The notes under the pieces are model-generated. The model did not search any database. It was not told the DNA's origin and saw only the letters and a list, made by a program, of their open reading frames with translations. 64,000 nucleotides of DNA from Berberis thunbergii (Eukaryota; Streptophyta; Magnoliopsida; Ranunculales; Berberidaceae): assembly GCA_003290165.1 (NCBI GenBank), contig QNQO01000219.1:372001-436000 (forward strand), read 5' to 3'. A program made the translations under genes and the position numbers. The number at the start of each line of letters is the position of its first letter. Position 1 is the first letter of the stretch. Positions 46,438-56,860 of the stretch are shown piece after piece.

Positions 46438-46527
46438 CACATAATGAGATATTTTTATTAGATGACTGAGCTTAGCAATTGTATATTTAGGGGCATAAAA
46501 TGTCTCATTTATATGCTTAACACATTG

Positions 46528-47400
46528 AGGCTTTGTAAACCTTTAATGTCGGTAGTCGACTGCATGTTGATGAGCCCTTGTATCTGAGGAATTTCCCCGA
46601 TTCTACTCCGAACGTACATTTTTCGGGGTTCAACTTAATTTGTACTTTCAGAGCTGGAAGAAGGCTTGCTCGAGGTCTTTGATGTGGTCATTTTTGCACA
46701 GACTTTTGACTAGCATGTCGTCAATGTAGACCTCCGTGGTTTTGCCTATATGATCCTTGAACATCCTGTTCACAAGACGTTAGTACGTGGCTCTCACATT
46801 CTTTAGTCCGAATTGCATCAATCGGTACCAGTACATACCTCTTTTTGTTATGAAATATGTATTCTCCTGGTCGGATGGATGCATTTGTATCTAGTTGTAG
46901 CCAGAGTATGCATCAATGAAGCTTAGGAGTTCGTGTTCGGAAGTGGCATCCACTTCTGATCTATTCGTGGGAGTGACAAACTATCTTTCGAGCATGCCTT
47001 ATTTAGGTCTGTGTATCTACACACACCCTCCATTTACCATTATTTTTCTTGACCAAAATTGTGTTGGCCAGCCAGTCCGGATAATGGGATTCCTTGATCA
47101 TCCCTGCATTCATTAAACGATGCACCTTCTTGTTGATTGCTTGGTCACACTCTGGGGCAGCTGGCTTTATTTTCTATCGTACTGGCTTTTTATCTGGGTT
47201 GACTTGCAAACTGTGAGTGATGACGGAGGGATCAATGTCTACCATGTCCTTTATTGTCCAGGCGAAGACGTACTGGTTGTCTTTCAGCAATTGGATCAAC
47301 TGTTGTTGTTTCTTCTTCTGGTTGTCCAATGTTTGATCAATCTCTTTGACTAATTAAAGCTGCATTGTCCTCTGGTAGGCCGTGACTCATTTGTAATTGA
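46528..47400 (-). pseudogene. Reverse transcriptase of element C, decayed
   Basis: On the minus strand the catalytic stretch EVYIDDMLVKS lies at about 46740-46710, preceded by LMNAGMIKE-like and NTILVKKN-like pieces (about 47110-47040) and followed by KLNPEKCTFG-like codons near 46630. A short deletion and stops interrupt it. It joins the RNase H part at 33753 when the insertion X is ignored. Confidence 0.75.
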
Positions 47401-47439
47401 CCGGGTTGTTGTAATGGCTCTTCTGGTCGTGACTATGAT

Positions 47440-47900
47440 TGCTATTTGTTCGGGGCCTTCATTGTTGTGTAGTGACATTCACGTGCAACTGGATGATCTC
47501 CTTTGATGACCCCAACATCGTCTTCGGTGTGATACTTCAGACATTGATGCATGGTACACTGCACGAGTAGCCAAGGTTTTCCTAGAAGCATGTTGTATGC
47601 AAATGGTGCCTCGTCAATGAGAAAGTTCATTAATAGGACTCGTCATTTACCCGGCTCTCCTAATTCGACTGGTAAGCAGATTAGTCCGAGTGGGCGACAT
47701 TATTTTCTACTGAAACCTACCATCAGTTGGTCGTTGGGCATAAGCATCTCTTCATTGAATTGCATCTTTCAAAATGTTGTCAGTACAGAAGGTTAGTTGA
47801 GCTATCTGTATCGACTAGTATTCTTTTGATTTCCCATCTGGCTATCAAAATCGAGATCATGAGGGCATTACTATGAGGGAAATGAACTCCTTGTGCATCA
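47440..47900 (-). pseudogene. Protease region of element C, decayed
   Basis: NFLIDEAPFAYNMLLGKPWL (about 47630-47570) followed by HQCLKYHTEDDVGVIKGDH is the typical C-terminal part of the Tat protease and its linker to RT. Upstream, VDTDS-like codons near 47810 may be the altered catalytic triad. Confidence 0.6.
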
Positions 47901-48059
47901 TTTTTGGAAAAAGTCGGAGTTAGGTAATGTGTTCCAACGAGCTGAACGAAAGGCTCCGAGTACCAAATCCTCGTTCGTAAATCCCGAATTGATCGCTTTC
48001 GTGATTGGTTAGATCGTTCCTTCTCTCCAACTACACATGTTGAACATATATCAATTCTC

Positions 48060-49530
48060 TGAACTGTTCATTCGACCTCGTGGTAGCATCCGCTTTCTCT
48101 TTCGTTTTGGATCGATTCGTCCTCTCTGAATCTAGTACTCGATTTCATCCTTAAAGTTGTAACAGTCTTATGTATCATGTATGTGGTCTTCGTGGAAAGA
48201 ACAATACTTGTTCTTATCTCTTTCGATCGGATCTCCCCTCAACTTGAGTAGCCATTTAATGTCCTCCCACTTTGCCATGGACTTCATGACATTTGCTCGA
48301 ATTGTTTTCAAAGTCGTAAATGGTTTGTAGGTCGTGTTGGCCGCATTCGTTGACTGTTCATGTTTGGTTCTTCCGGATTGTAGCTTCTCGGGTTCTTATT
48401 TTTTGAATTTGTACCTGACATTGGTCTGATGTCTTTTCAACTAGCCACTTTCCTCCTGTGGCCTATCATCTCTTCATCTTTCCTCTCTCATTTCCTGAGT
48501 TGTAGGGAAGAATATTTTCTCGGACTTGTTCTTTTTTTTGGCAGCCAACATCTCCTCAAGGGTGATGTACTTTTGAGCAGATTTTAATAAGGTCGCCATG
48601 TTCCTCGGAAGATCCAGATTCAGAGAGTTGTAAAACAACCCTTTTTAATCCGAGGTGAAAGTGGTTATTGTCGTGTCGTCACTGCATTCGTCGATCATAG
48701 TTAACACGTCAGTAAAACGAGTAACGTACTCCCTGATAGTTTCTTCAGGTTTTTTCTTGATGTGAATCAAATAGTATGAGCCCTTTCTGATCTACTGGCT
48801 GCTAATGAACTTTGTGATGAAGGTCATGGCTAATGCTTGGAAGGAGTCTATCAACCTGGGTGGAAGATTGTTGAACCAACTCATCACTGTGGATGTGAGG
48901 CTGATCGTAAAGGTTCGACACAAAATGGACTCCGTTCTATCTTTTAGTGCCATCATGTGGTGGAAATGCCATAGATGGTTTGACGGATTAGTAGAACCAT
49001 CATAAGTTTCAAACTTTGGAGGAGTGAACTTTTTCGGCAGAGGGGTTTTCATGAGTGCGTCAGAGAAATGGTGGTATGGCCAACTCGTGAAACATATTCG
49101 GATCTATAACTCGGATTCTGAATAGAACTTGTGGAAGAATTCCATCACTCTGGGAGCCATTTTCTTGTGGTTCATTATCTTCACTCGGTAGAAATTTCAT
49201 GGTTCTCTCGAACGTGGTGGGCAAAATTTTGCTGAAGTGGCATTTGAGCGTGCATAATAGGTGCAACACGTTCCTGGGTGACTTTTCAACCACTTTAACC
49301 AAATAATTCATCTAGAGCAAGAGCTGGCCCACACAGGGATTTGTCATTGTACCGCCAGACATCTGGGATGGTTGGGCCACCACTCTATGTGGTGGTATTG
49401 CATTACCTGGCATGATTGGTTCTCCTGGCATTGTATTTGGGGTGTGCCTGATCGGTAATTTAGTTTCACTAGCGTAAGAGTTGCCTTGATTGTTGCTAAG
49501 TTGAGAGTTTGTAGTATGTTCCATTTGTAC
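48060..49530 (-). pseudogene. Gag of element C, decayed
   Basis: KKFTPPKFETYDGSTNPSNH and RTFTISLTSTVMSWFNNLPP (49052-48792) are typical gag core sequence. A stop-interrupted CSFHEDHIHDT-DC finger remnant follows near 48200. The N-terminal part (about 49311-49060 and further right) is low-complexity. Several frameshifts. Confidence 0.7.
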
Positions 49531-49559
49531 TAAGTATTTCTGTTACTCGTTCGTGCTAA

Positions 49560-50200
49560 GGAAATTACCAACAAAAAATCTCTTTAGAAGAGGAAATTGC
49601 CATTTCCCACATAGGGTACAAAGTCGATGCATCCAAATCCTGTCTCCTAGATATTAGACCTGCAAAACAAGGTTAGATTGCCAAAGTCCACATTTTTTGT
49701 GGTCGAAGGCACTCTGATGCCTAACTCACTCCATATGTGGGAGAAGATTAGATTTGGACAGAGTATAATTCTATTAAATTTGCATACCTTTTGTCAAATA
49801 TTCCCTTTATCTTATATAATGTCAGTCATTAATTCTCTGCATGACTTAAGCATGTAGGGCGTGATGAGGAGAGACGTTCTTTGCAACTGTCTCCTCCTTC
49901 ATTGAGGTACGTCTGGGGGGTGATTCCTGCCACGACTTGTTTCCTCTATAACGTCTTTCTTTTCAAAGGCAAAAGATCTGTTGGGCCTGGATTCAGGCCT
50001 TTGATTACGATCTATTATCAAGGACCCTTTTGGAGCCTTTTTAATGATTGGGCCTGTCTTTTCAAGCCTCTTGGGTCGGGCCTAGATTAAAGTGCATGTT
50101 CCTCGTGATAGATGATATTTGCCACATATGTGTTCTTGATTCGAGTCTTATTTGTCGTATCATAAACAACTAAGGGAGTTCTCCTGAGTAAATACTATTT
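49560..50200 (-). repeat. Probable 5' leader/LTR region of element C
   Basis: Non-coding, directly upstream of gag on the minus strand. It contains a minus-strand TATA-like TATATAAG near 49813. Exact LTR borders, primer site and partner LTR were not found, so this is an inference from position. Confidence 0.35.
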
Positions 50201-50434
50201 TTTTGTCCTTCAACTGTGAATGCTCTATTTTTTTATTTTTTTTTGTGAAAGGATAACCAATATGTTTCAGAAAATATATCGAGCAGAGGGATTTAGGAAT
50301 TTACAAAGATTTTAAATTTAAAATTATATGCTCGACATGTTGTTTATAATTTCTTGATTAATTTTAAATATGGATATTTTCACCACATTTTCTTATGAAT
50401 ACAATGACCGGGTTCAAAATTCCCTTTTATAGTT

Positions 50435-51420
50435 TAGGGTTTAGGATGATGATTTAAAAGTTTGGGGTTTATGCTAAGGATTTTAGGGTATATGAGTTTA
50501 GGGTGTTTGGGGTTTAAGATAAGGAGTGTAGGGTTTTAGTTTAGGGTTAGGGTAAGTTTAGGGTATAGATTAAGGAATTATGATTTTGGGTTTAGATTAA
50601 TGGTTTTAGGGTTCAGGATTTATGATTTTGGGTTTAGAGTTATGTTATAGTTTATGAAGTAGATTTTAAGAGTTTATGGTATATGTTAAGGATTTTAGGG
50701 TTTAGGGGTGAAGAGTATACTTCAAGGTTTGGAGTTAGGGTTATAGTTAAGGTATATGTGAAGGATTTAAGAGTTTGAGGTTTATGTTAAATACTTTAGC
50801 TTTTACCCTAAACCCTAAAATCTTTGACCTAAACCCCAAACTCATAAATCCTTAAGCTACACACTGAACTATAAGCCTAACCCCAAACCTAGACTAACCC
50901 TTAACCCCTAAACCATAAAATCATTAACATAAACCCCAAACTATTAAATCTTTAATCTACACCCTAAACTATAACACTAAACCCTAAACTATAAATCATG
51001 AACTTAAACCACAAATACCCTAAACTAAAACCATAACCCCACACCCTAAACTATAAACCTCACCCTAAACCTTAAAATCCTTAACCTATACCCCAAACTC
51101 TTAAAATCTACATAATAAATTATAACATAACCCCAAACCCTAAACCCTACAATCACTAACATAAACCCCAAACTCTTAAATCATTAATGAACATCATAAA
51201 CTATATAACCTAACCCCAAACTCTTAACTAAACCATACACCTTAAAATCCTTAACATAAACCTCAAACTCTTAAATCCTCAACATAAACCCTAAACTAAA
51301 AACTCCAACATAAAATCCTTAGCCTAAAGCCCAAACTTTTAATTCCTTAATCTAAACTATAAGCTCAAAACCTAAGCTAAACCCTAAACTATTAAATACT
51401 TTACATTAACCCTAGAAGCC
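50435..51420. repeat. Degenerate telomere-like repeats, inverted head to head
   Basis: 50435-50800 is rich in TTTAGGG/GGGTTTAGG on the plus strand. From about 50800 to 51420 the same units appear as CCCTAAA/AAACCCTAA. The arms share longer blocks: the reverse complement of 50640-50710 and the stretch 51060-51130 both read CTTAAAATCC-type units, then AAACTCTTAAAATCTAC, then ATAACATAAC. The plant telomere repeat is TTTAGGG. The array is interstitial, diverged and mixed with TTAAATCCTTAA-type spacers. Confidence 0.8.
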
Positions 51421-53056
51421 TTAGGGCATGGTTTGGTTAACTCTATGGGGACAATGATTTAGGCATCAAGCATGGATTAAAAATTAAATAAAATAGGTCA
51501 ACCACCAATTATTTATTTTTTTATTTTATATTTGACCAGAAATGTGAACTATTAAACCCAAAATCCTAAAATATTGAATCCTTGACTTAAACATTAAATC
51601 CTATTTTTTTTAATTAAATCCTTGACCTAAACCTTGAATCTAATTTGTGTCAGTTCCCATCCATTATGCAACTTATCCCTTATAATCAACTATAAGTTTT
51701 ATAATATTTGACAAAATTGTTCCATCAGATAGATAAGGTGGTGGTGTTTTGTTCTTCTTAGATATACATATTCTCATTGACTTGCTCATTTTCTTCTAGA
51801 TCTCGATCCACAACCACTAAATTTGCTTTGAACTCTCCCTAGTTTATGTTTGCTACCTTATATGCCTTACCCAATTTGCTTCTACTCGACCCTAATCAAC
51901 CATTCAGTTGTAACAAAAGGAACATGGATGCATACTCACCAAAATCAGACAAAACTAACCAACCAATTTTTTTTTTCTTTTCAACTCCAAAATTTCATAA
52001 ATATGGGAAAAAAATGGTTAAGTAGATTGAGTTAGCTAAACTATAGAGAGATTTAATAATGAGCATAAGTCCAATTTCTATTAAAATTGCATTCACAATA
52101 AGATACAATAAGGCAATCTAAAGGCACTTCTTAGATTTGGAGACAATGTACCCGTCATACTAAATTATTACATGATTAAATTGAAGTAAATAAATAATAT
52201 AAATTAGTTCTTGTGCACTAAACCCTCCAAAATGCAGTTCCACACAAGGATTGTGATTTTGTTTTTCAAGTTAATTTCGGTCTCCTAACTTTGAGAAATT
52301 TTTTCGATGTGTAAAGAAAAATGTAAAATTGAGTATACATGAAAAAAATATAATAAATTTCGAAGGTGCAAGTAAATATACATGAAATATGTGAAAAAAT
52401 AAGATGCAAGTCAATAAACCTGTTAAACACATTAAATGAAGCCTAAATACCAAATATTTCTTAAATTCATGACATAATTAACCATTGAATGCTTATTTGG
52501 GTGGACTGAATATATCCAAACTTTGTTCGATAAATCGAGGGTCGCGAGATAGGGCAAAGAAGCCGATGAGGCAGAGCACGGTGGTGATGTTAGTGCTAAG
52601 TTTCATCATGGAAATGAAAGTGAATCAACATGAATTTTGTCGTGGTGGAGTTTTATGTAAGTAACACTCTTCTGCTATCTACACCTACATAGGGGTGTGT
52701 GGGATGGGTGTGCATAGCAAAAGAGAGTAGGAGTGATCGAAAGTTGGGGTGGAAATAGTAACACACGCCCCAAACTCTATCCAATTGTGGAGGAAAGAGT
52801 AATGGACAGTCTTTCACACATCTCTTGTTTTTTTTGCTGTTATAAGACTTAATGAAGGTTTTATCTTCTCACACAAAAGTCAGTTTCATGCAGCTATTGC
52901 CATCTTAATCATCATCATCATCATCATCATCTTCTTCTTCTTCAATTAAGGGGACTTTTTTAAAGCTTACAAGAAGCTTTTCTGACATGAGGAGACAAAA
53001 TTCAAGAAGCTTGACTGAAACACCTCTTGGATCTCTTTCTCGACATCATTTCAAGA
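51421..53056. other. Intergenic DNA, no gene recognised
   Basis: AT-rich. A microsatellite (ATC)n followed by (TTC)n lies at 52908-52943. Otherwise no coding pattern or terminal repeat was seen. Confidence 0.5.
52908..52943 (+). repeat. (ATC)n(TTC)n microsatellite
   Basis: About seven ATC units run into about five TTC units. Confidence 0.9.
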
Positions 53057-53064
53057 CTACCCAT

Positions 53065-53980
53065 CAGGTACGGATCTACTAGGGGTTAAGTGGAGGCACT
53101 TGCCCCCACTGACTTTTAAATAATTTTTAGTTATTTGTGATTTTCAGACGCTTCGATGCAGGTGACGCCATCCCGTCCCACCCCTTCTTCTCTTCTTCCA
53201 TTCTCTGTGTCGCTGACGATCTTGCTCCGCCCCCGTTTTTTCTACCCCCTCTATCTATTTACTACGAGACTGACAACCACTCCTTCTCCTCCTCTTTATC
53301 TCCATATCTTTCTGCTTGATTTATTTCCCTTTTCCACCATTGCCACTAGCAACCTCAACCTCTCTTGTCTACTTTAAGAAAAAAATAGTTCTTTTTTTAG
53401 TATTTTCTCGAAATGAATTCGTATATTGAGGTCTAGTTTTTTATTTTATTCATATGATTTTTTTGGAGATACATGAAAATTTTGACCCATTAATTTTTCC
53501 TCAAAATACAAGCTTGTATCTCGAGATTCATGCATAAGTTATTGTTTGAAAGGCATCTTGTTAATCAACATGAGCCTTTTGATAGTCAACACACGCTTAT
53601 TGCTAATCCCGAGGGAGGCTGCAACAATGATTAATGTCGGGGTAACCTTTAATTAGTTATTTTTATAGGGCACAAATAACAAAAAAAATTATAAACATAT
53701 AATTTACATTTGAAATTAATTTTTGCTCTTTAATTTTATATACCAATTTGAATTGGCCTCTATATATCTATCTTTTGCGCTTCTACAAAATAGCTTGTTG
53801 GATCTATTTTCTTCCCCCATAAATTAAATGGAGCTTTGTTTAGTAATTGGTGATTTTATAGTTATTTATGTATTATTCAAATTAAAAAAATTTATTAAGT
53901 AACTAATTATTATATTATTATTAATTAACTATGATTCGTCACTTCGCCCCCCTTCAACAAAAATCTTGGCAATGTCACTG
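53065..53980. mobile_element. hAT-type non-autonomous element
   Basis: 916 bp, starting CAGGTACGGATCTA and ending TTGGCAATGTCACTG (its inverse reads CAGTGACATTGCCA). It is flanked by the 8-bp duplication CTACCCAT (53057-53064 and 53981-53988). Just inside are GCACTTGCCCCCACTGAC at the left and CACTTCGCCCCCC at the right. No transposase. The terminal repeats are short and imperfect, so the superfamily rests mainly on the 8-bp duplication and the CAG...CTG ends. Confidence 0.75.
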
Positions 53981-53988
53981 CTACCCAT

Positions 53989-54687
53989 CAACCCTTTGCA
54001 ATTTCTAGGTGCGTATGCAAAACAGAGATTCACACTCGAGAGATTTCAAATGGATTAAAAGAAGGAGAAGATGCGTCGACGAGGAAGAAGACTAGTTTTT
54101 TTCGCGAAATCCTCAAAATTATGGACGAAAATTTTGAATTTATCTAAATTTATGTAATAAAAAAAAAGTGGAGATTTCAATTTCACAACTTTTCTTTTCA
54201 TAAAGTGAAAAAAACAATTTTTTCGCGAAATCACAATCCATGGTTCCACATAAAACCAGTGAGGATGAGTTCAAGAGCTAATGTGCAATAATATTTCACC
54301 AAACACCCTTTACCAATACATTCAGACCTTTGGTTATTTAAAGGTATATTATTTGGTTAAAAAAATTCAAATTTTTGAGAAATTTATTGGCAGATATATC
54401 CAAAACCTCCTGAACTCTAAACATAATCGAAATCTAGAAGGTTAATAGAAATGACATTGGAGAGTGAAACAATACCTTTTCTTTTCAACTTTGTTTTCAT
54501 GCTCACATTACATCCAAACAGGGCCCTATTGTGAGCTTGATTTACATTAGAGGAAATAAGTTATACTTAGTAGAAATTGGTTGATATAGCCAAACATCAA
54601 ACTTGACGAACTTACACAGTGGCAATACCATGTCCATTACACAGACAATGAAATTTTTATATCAAACCTATAAAAAGAATATATATA
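53989..54687. other. Intergenic DNA, no feature recognised
   Basis: AT-rich with TTTTTTCGCGAAAT-type phrases at 54100 and 54220. No gene supported. Confidence 0.45.
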
Positions 54688-54698
54688 AATGGGGAGGG

Positions 54699-54867
54699 AG
54701 AAATTCTAGCTGGCCTGGATTGCTGTTTGGGAGGGGCAAAAATACACTTTTGCCCCTCCTCCTTAAACACTTTTTGAGCTGTGTGTTTAAGGAGGAGGGA
54801 CAAAAGTGTATTTTTGCCCCTCCCAGGTAGCAAACCAGGCCGGTTTCCCAAGCCAGCTAGAATTTCT
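54699..54867. mobile_element. MITE with long inverted arms and 10-bp target duplication
   Basis: AGAAATTCTAGCTGGC at the left and GCCAGCTAGAATTTCT at the right are perfect 16-bp terminal inverted repeats. The arms stay complementary inward through GGGAGGGGCAAAAATACAC. The flanks both read AATGGGGAGG (54688-54697 and 54868-54877). A 9-10-bp duplication suggests a Mutator-like (MULE) origin. Confidence 0.8.
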
Positions 54868-54877
54868 AATGGGGAGG

Positions 54878-55935
54878 ACATAAAAGATTGTTTCATGTTT
54901 TCTTTCTATCCTCTTAAATTCTCTCTCTCCTTTTGTGATCAAATTCGCTGCCTCCCTCTTTCTTTCCTCCTTGTTTCTATCTCTTTCTCCTCTCTTCCTT
55001 TTCTTTTTCTTTTTTTCTTTCTCAACAGCAAGAACAACAACAAGCCTAGCAACAAGAGCATAGAAGCAACAACGCTACCGTCCGATGCTCCGCCTAGCCT
55101 TGCTGTCACCTACCACCTCCACCCCCTATCCCTTTTCTCTCATCCCTTTTCTCTCCATTTTCAATCTTGCATTTAGAACTGTGACATCCAAAAAAATTTT
55201 GATCTCACAACTAGGGCTGCAGATTTGAACCCAATCTCATAGGAAGGCATGTGCTCACAGCCCTCCGAAAGGGAAGATGAGAGAAAATGGGAGCAGCAAC
55301 TTGCAGCGATGGCGAGCAGCCAAAATAGTGGCGAAGCGGCAAGGATGTTGTTGTCGCTATTTTCTGAAGAAAAAAGGTAGTAGTGCCATTAAGCAGGTAG
55401 TGGTGTGAAAAATAAACGTGGGTGATGATGATGGTGTCAAAAAGTCATTGCCTTTTTCTTGGATGATATATTATACGGTGTTCATTTTATTTCATTTATT
55501 TTATGAACTTCTCTTCCTACTTCGTTCCCTTCTTATTATCTGTAAAACAAATGCATATTAATGGTTTAGATTGTTTTGCCATGAGAATATATGAGGGAAC
55601 CACTTTAATCTAAGCTAACAAAAATGGTGGTGTCAAAAAGTAGGAGCCTTATCCGTTGCCAGAAGAAGTTAACTATCCTTCCTTAAAAAATTGCAACATC
55701 ATTGGGGAGGCAAGGGGCTTCATTTACAACATGTCGAACTTGTTAGGGCTAATCACAGATTAATTGCGCCGGTCCAACAAAGGTTAAAAGGTATCATGTT
55801 CATATTTATGACCTGAAGCTTGCATGGTAAGATGAAGATGGCCAAGGTTGGTGTGAGGGGAAATCGTTGAAAATTTTGGGTATAAATAGTTGAATTGGAC
55901 AAGTTTATATTTATATTTATATTTATATTTACATC
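54878..55935. other. Intergenic DNA, no gene recognised
   Basis: A CT-rich stretch (54900-55025) is followed by mixed sequence. A (TTATAT)n microsatellite lies at 55904-55931, directly at the left edge of element D. Confidence 0.45.
55904..55931 (+). repeat. (TTATAT)n microsatellite
   Basis: Four to five hexamer units just before the 3' LTR of element D. The 5-mer ACATC next to the LTR would be its target duplication; the partner lies beyond the window. Confidence 0.8.
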
Positions 55936-56608
55936 TGATGCAGTCATTTTTTGCTCCCTGTTCTGACCTAGTCCCGCTGACCTGCACAAGTAGCATACGT
56001 GAGCCACAAACCACAGTAGGGTGGCCGATGGCACTCCGATCCTAAAGTCAGACAAGGATCTGCGGAATGTGTAATGTTGTAATGGGGAATTTGTAGTGTC
56101 CCTTAGCTTACCAACCTCATGTCTTATTTATAGTGCAAGGAGTCATGGTTTAACTAGACCATCGTAGGTGTAGATTAGGGAAAAGATCTTCATGGAGATC
56201 CCTCTCTAATTAGGAGTCGTGTTGTAGGAGGAAAGTTCTATGTTAGCTCCGTGCTCTTAGATGCGTGGGAGATAGTTCCCAATTCAATAGTATTTCGTGG
56301 AAGGGAGTTTCCCTGTGTGGAAGGTACTCTGGTGTTTGCTTCTGGAAGCAAAGAGCAACTGTGGTTGCTCGTCCAAAGCAGATCCTCAAGATACTTGCTT
56401 GAAAAGGGTTATGGGTATCAAGGATAGCTGTGAGATGTGTGGACCTAGCATGCTGTGAGACTTCGGGCCTGTCTGGCGGGCCGAAGTTGAGCGGGATGAG
56501 AACCGCTCGGGCTGGATCCGTATTGGGCTGTTGCTTGCACCCGTAGTTTCTCTAGATCATCATGACACGTGTATGGCTCAGATGTGTGACCATTTTTATG
56601 TATCATCA
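55936..56608 (-). repeat. 3' LTR of element D
   Basis: 673 bp with TGATG...CATCA ends on the minus strand, homologous to the B, E' and F LTRs. The adjacent purine tract is altered (minus strand CTCGGGTGAAGTAGC, 56609-56623). Confidence 0.85.
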
Positions 56609-56860
56609 GCTACTTCACCCGAGTTAGTGGGGTGTTTAGCCGAAACCCATTGACTAATTGAACATCGTGATGATTGGACTTGAAGCGACAGTTTCGAGCG
56701 GCGCATAATATTTAATGTGTTTGCTCGAGGGAAAGTTCGGTTTGCCTTCCCTATAAATATTTACTATTTTGAAGATAAGCCCTCCATTGATTTTTGAATC
56801 CGTGATATTTTTTTCTTTAGTGTCAAAATTACTCCCCAAGATCTGTTATCCCTTGCCTAT

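Larger units (their letters stand above)
33759..46522. mobile_element. Element X: LTR-like insertion in element C, itself filled by E' and B
   Basis: The nest begins TGATTGATCTC and ends GCTTAACA, and is flanked by the 5-bp duplication CATTG (33754-33758 and 46523-46527). Removing everything between, with one CATTG, makes the RT and RNase H frames of element C run together with no frameshift and only one stop codon. The boundaries are therefore reliable. X itself is only about 460 bp (33759-34127 and 46438-46522), probably a solo LTR. It contains GACAAGTACGAGTCGAATCC, a phrase common in plant repeats. Confidence 0.7.
30930..50200 (-). mobile_element. Element C: old Tat-like Ty3 element, split by nested insertions
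   Basis: Minus-strand order: gag (49530-48060), protease (47900-47440), RT (47400-46528), RNase H (33753-32764), integrase (31990-30930). The RT/RNase H frame is interrupted by the 12.8-kb nest 33759-46522, and the integrase region by the hAT at 32000-32755. A probable 5' LTR region lies at 49560-50200. No 3' LTR or antisense ORF was found at the left end, so the element is truncated there. Every domain carries stops and frameshifts. Confidence 0.75.

Noticed and set aside
34123..46442. A target-site duplication flanking E' and B as one unit
   Set aside because: The flanking 5-mers GTAAT and CACAT do not match in any shift tried.
50435..51420. True chromosome end
   Set aside because: The repeats are degenerate, switch strand and are flanked on both sides by ordinary transposon-rich DNA.
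54781..55176. 131-codon open frame on the plus strand
   Set aside because: Begins inside a MITE and consists of Ser/Phe/Leu-rich translation of a CT-rich stretch; no domain or intron-exon signals.
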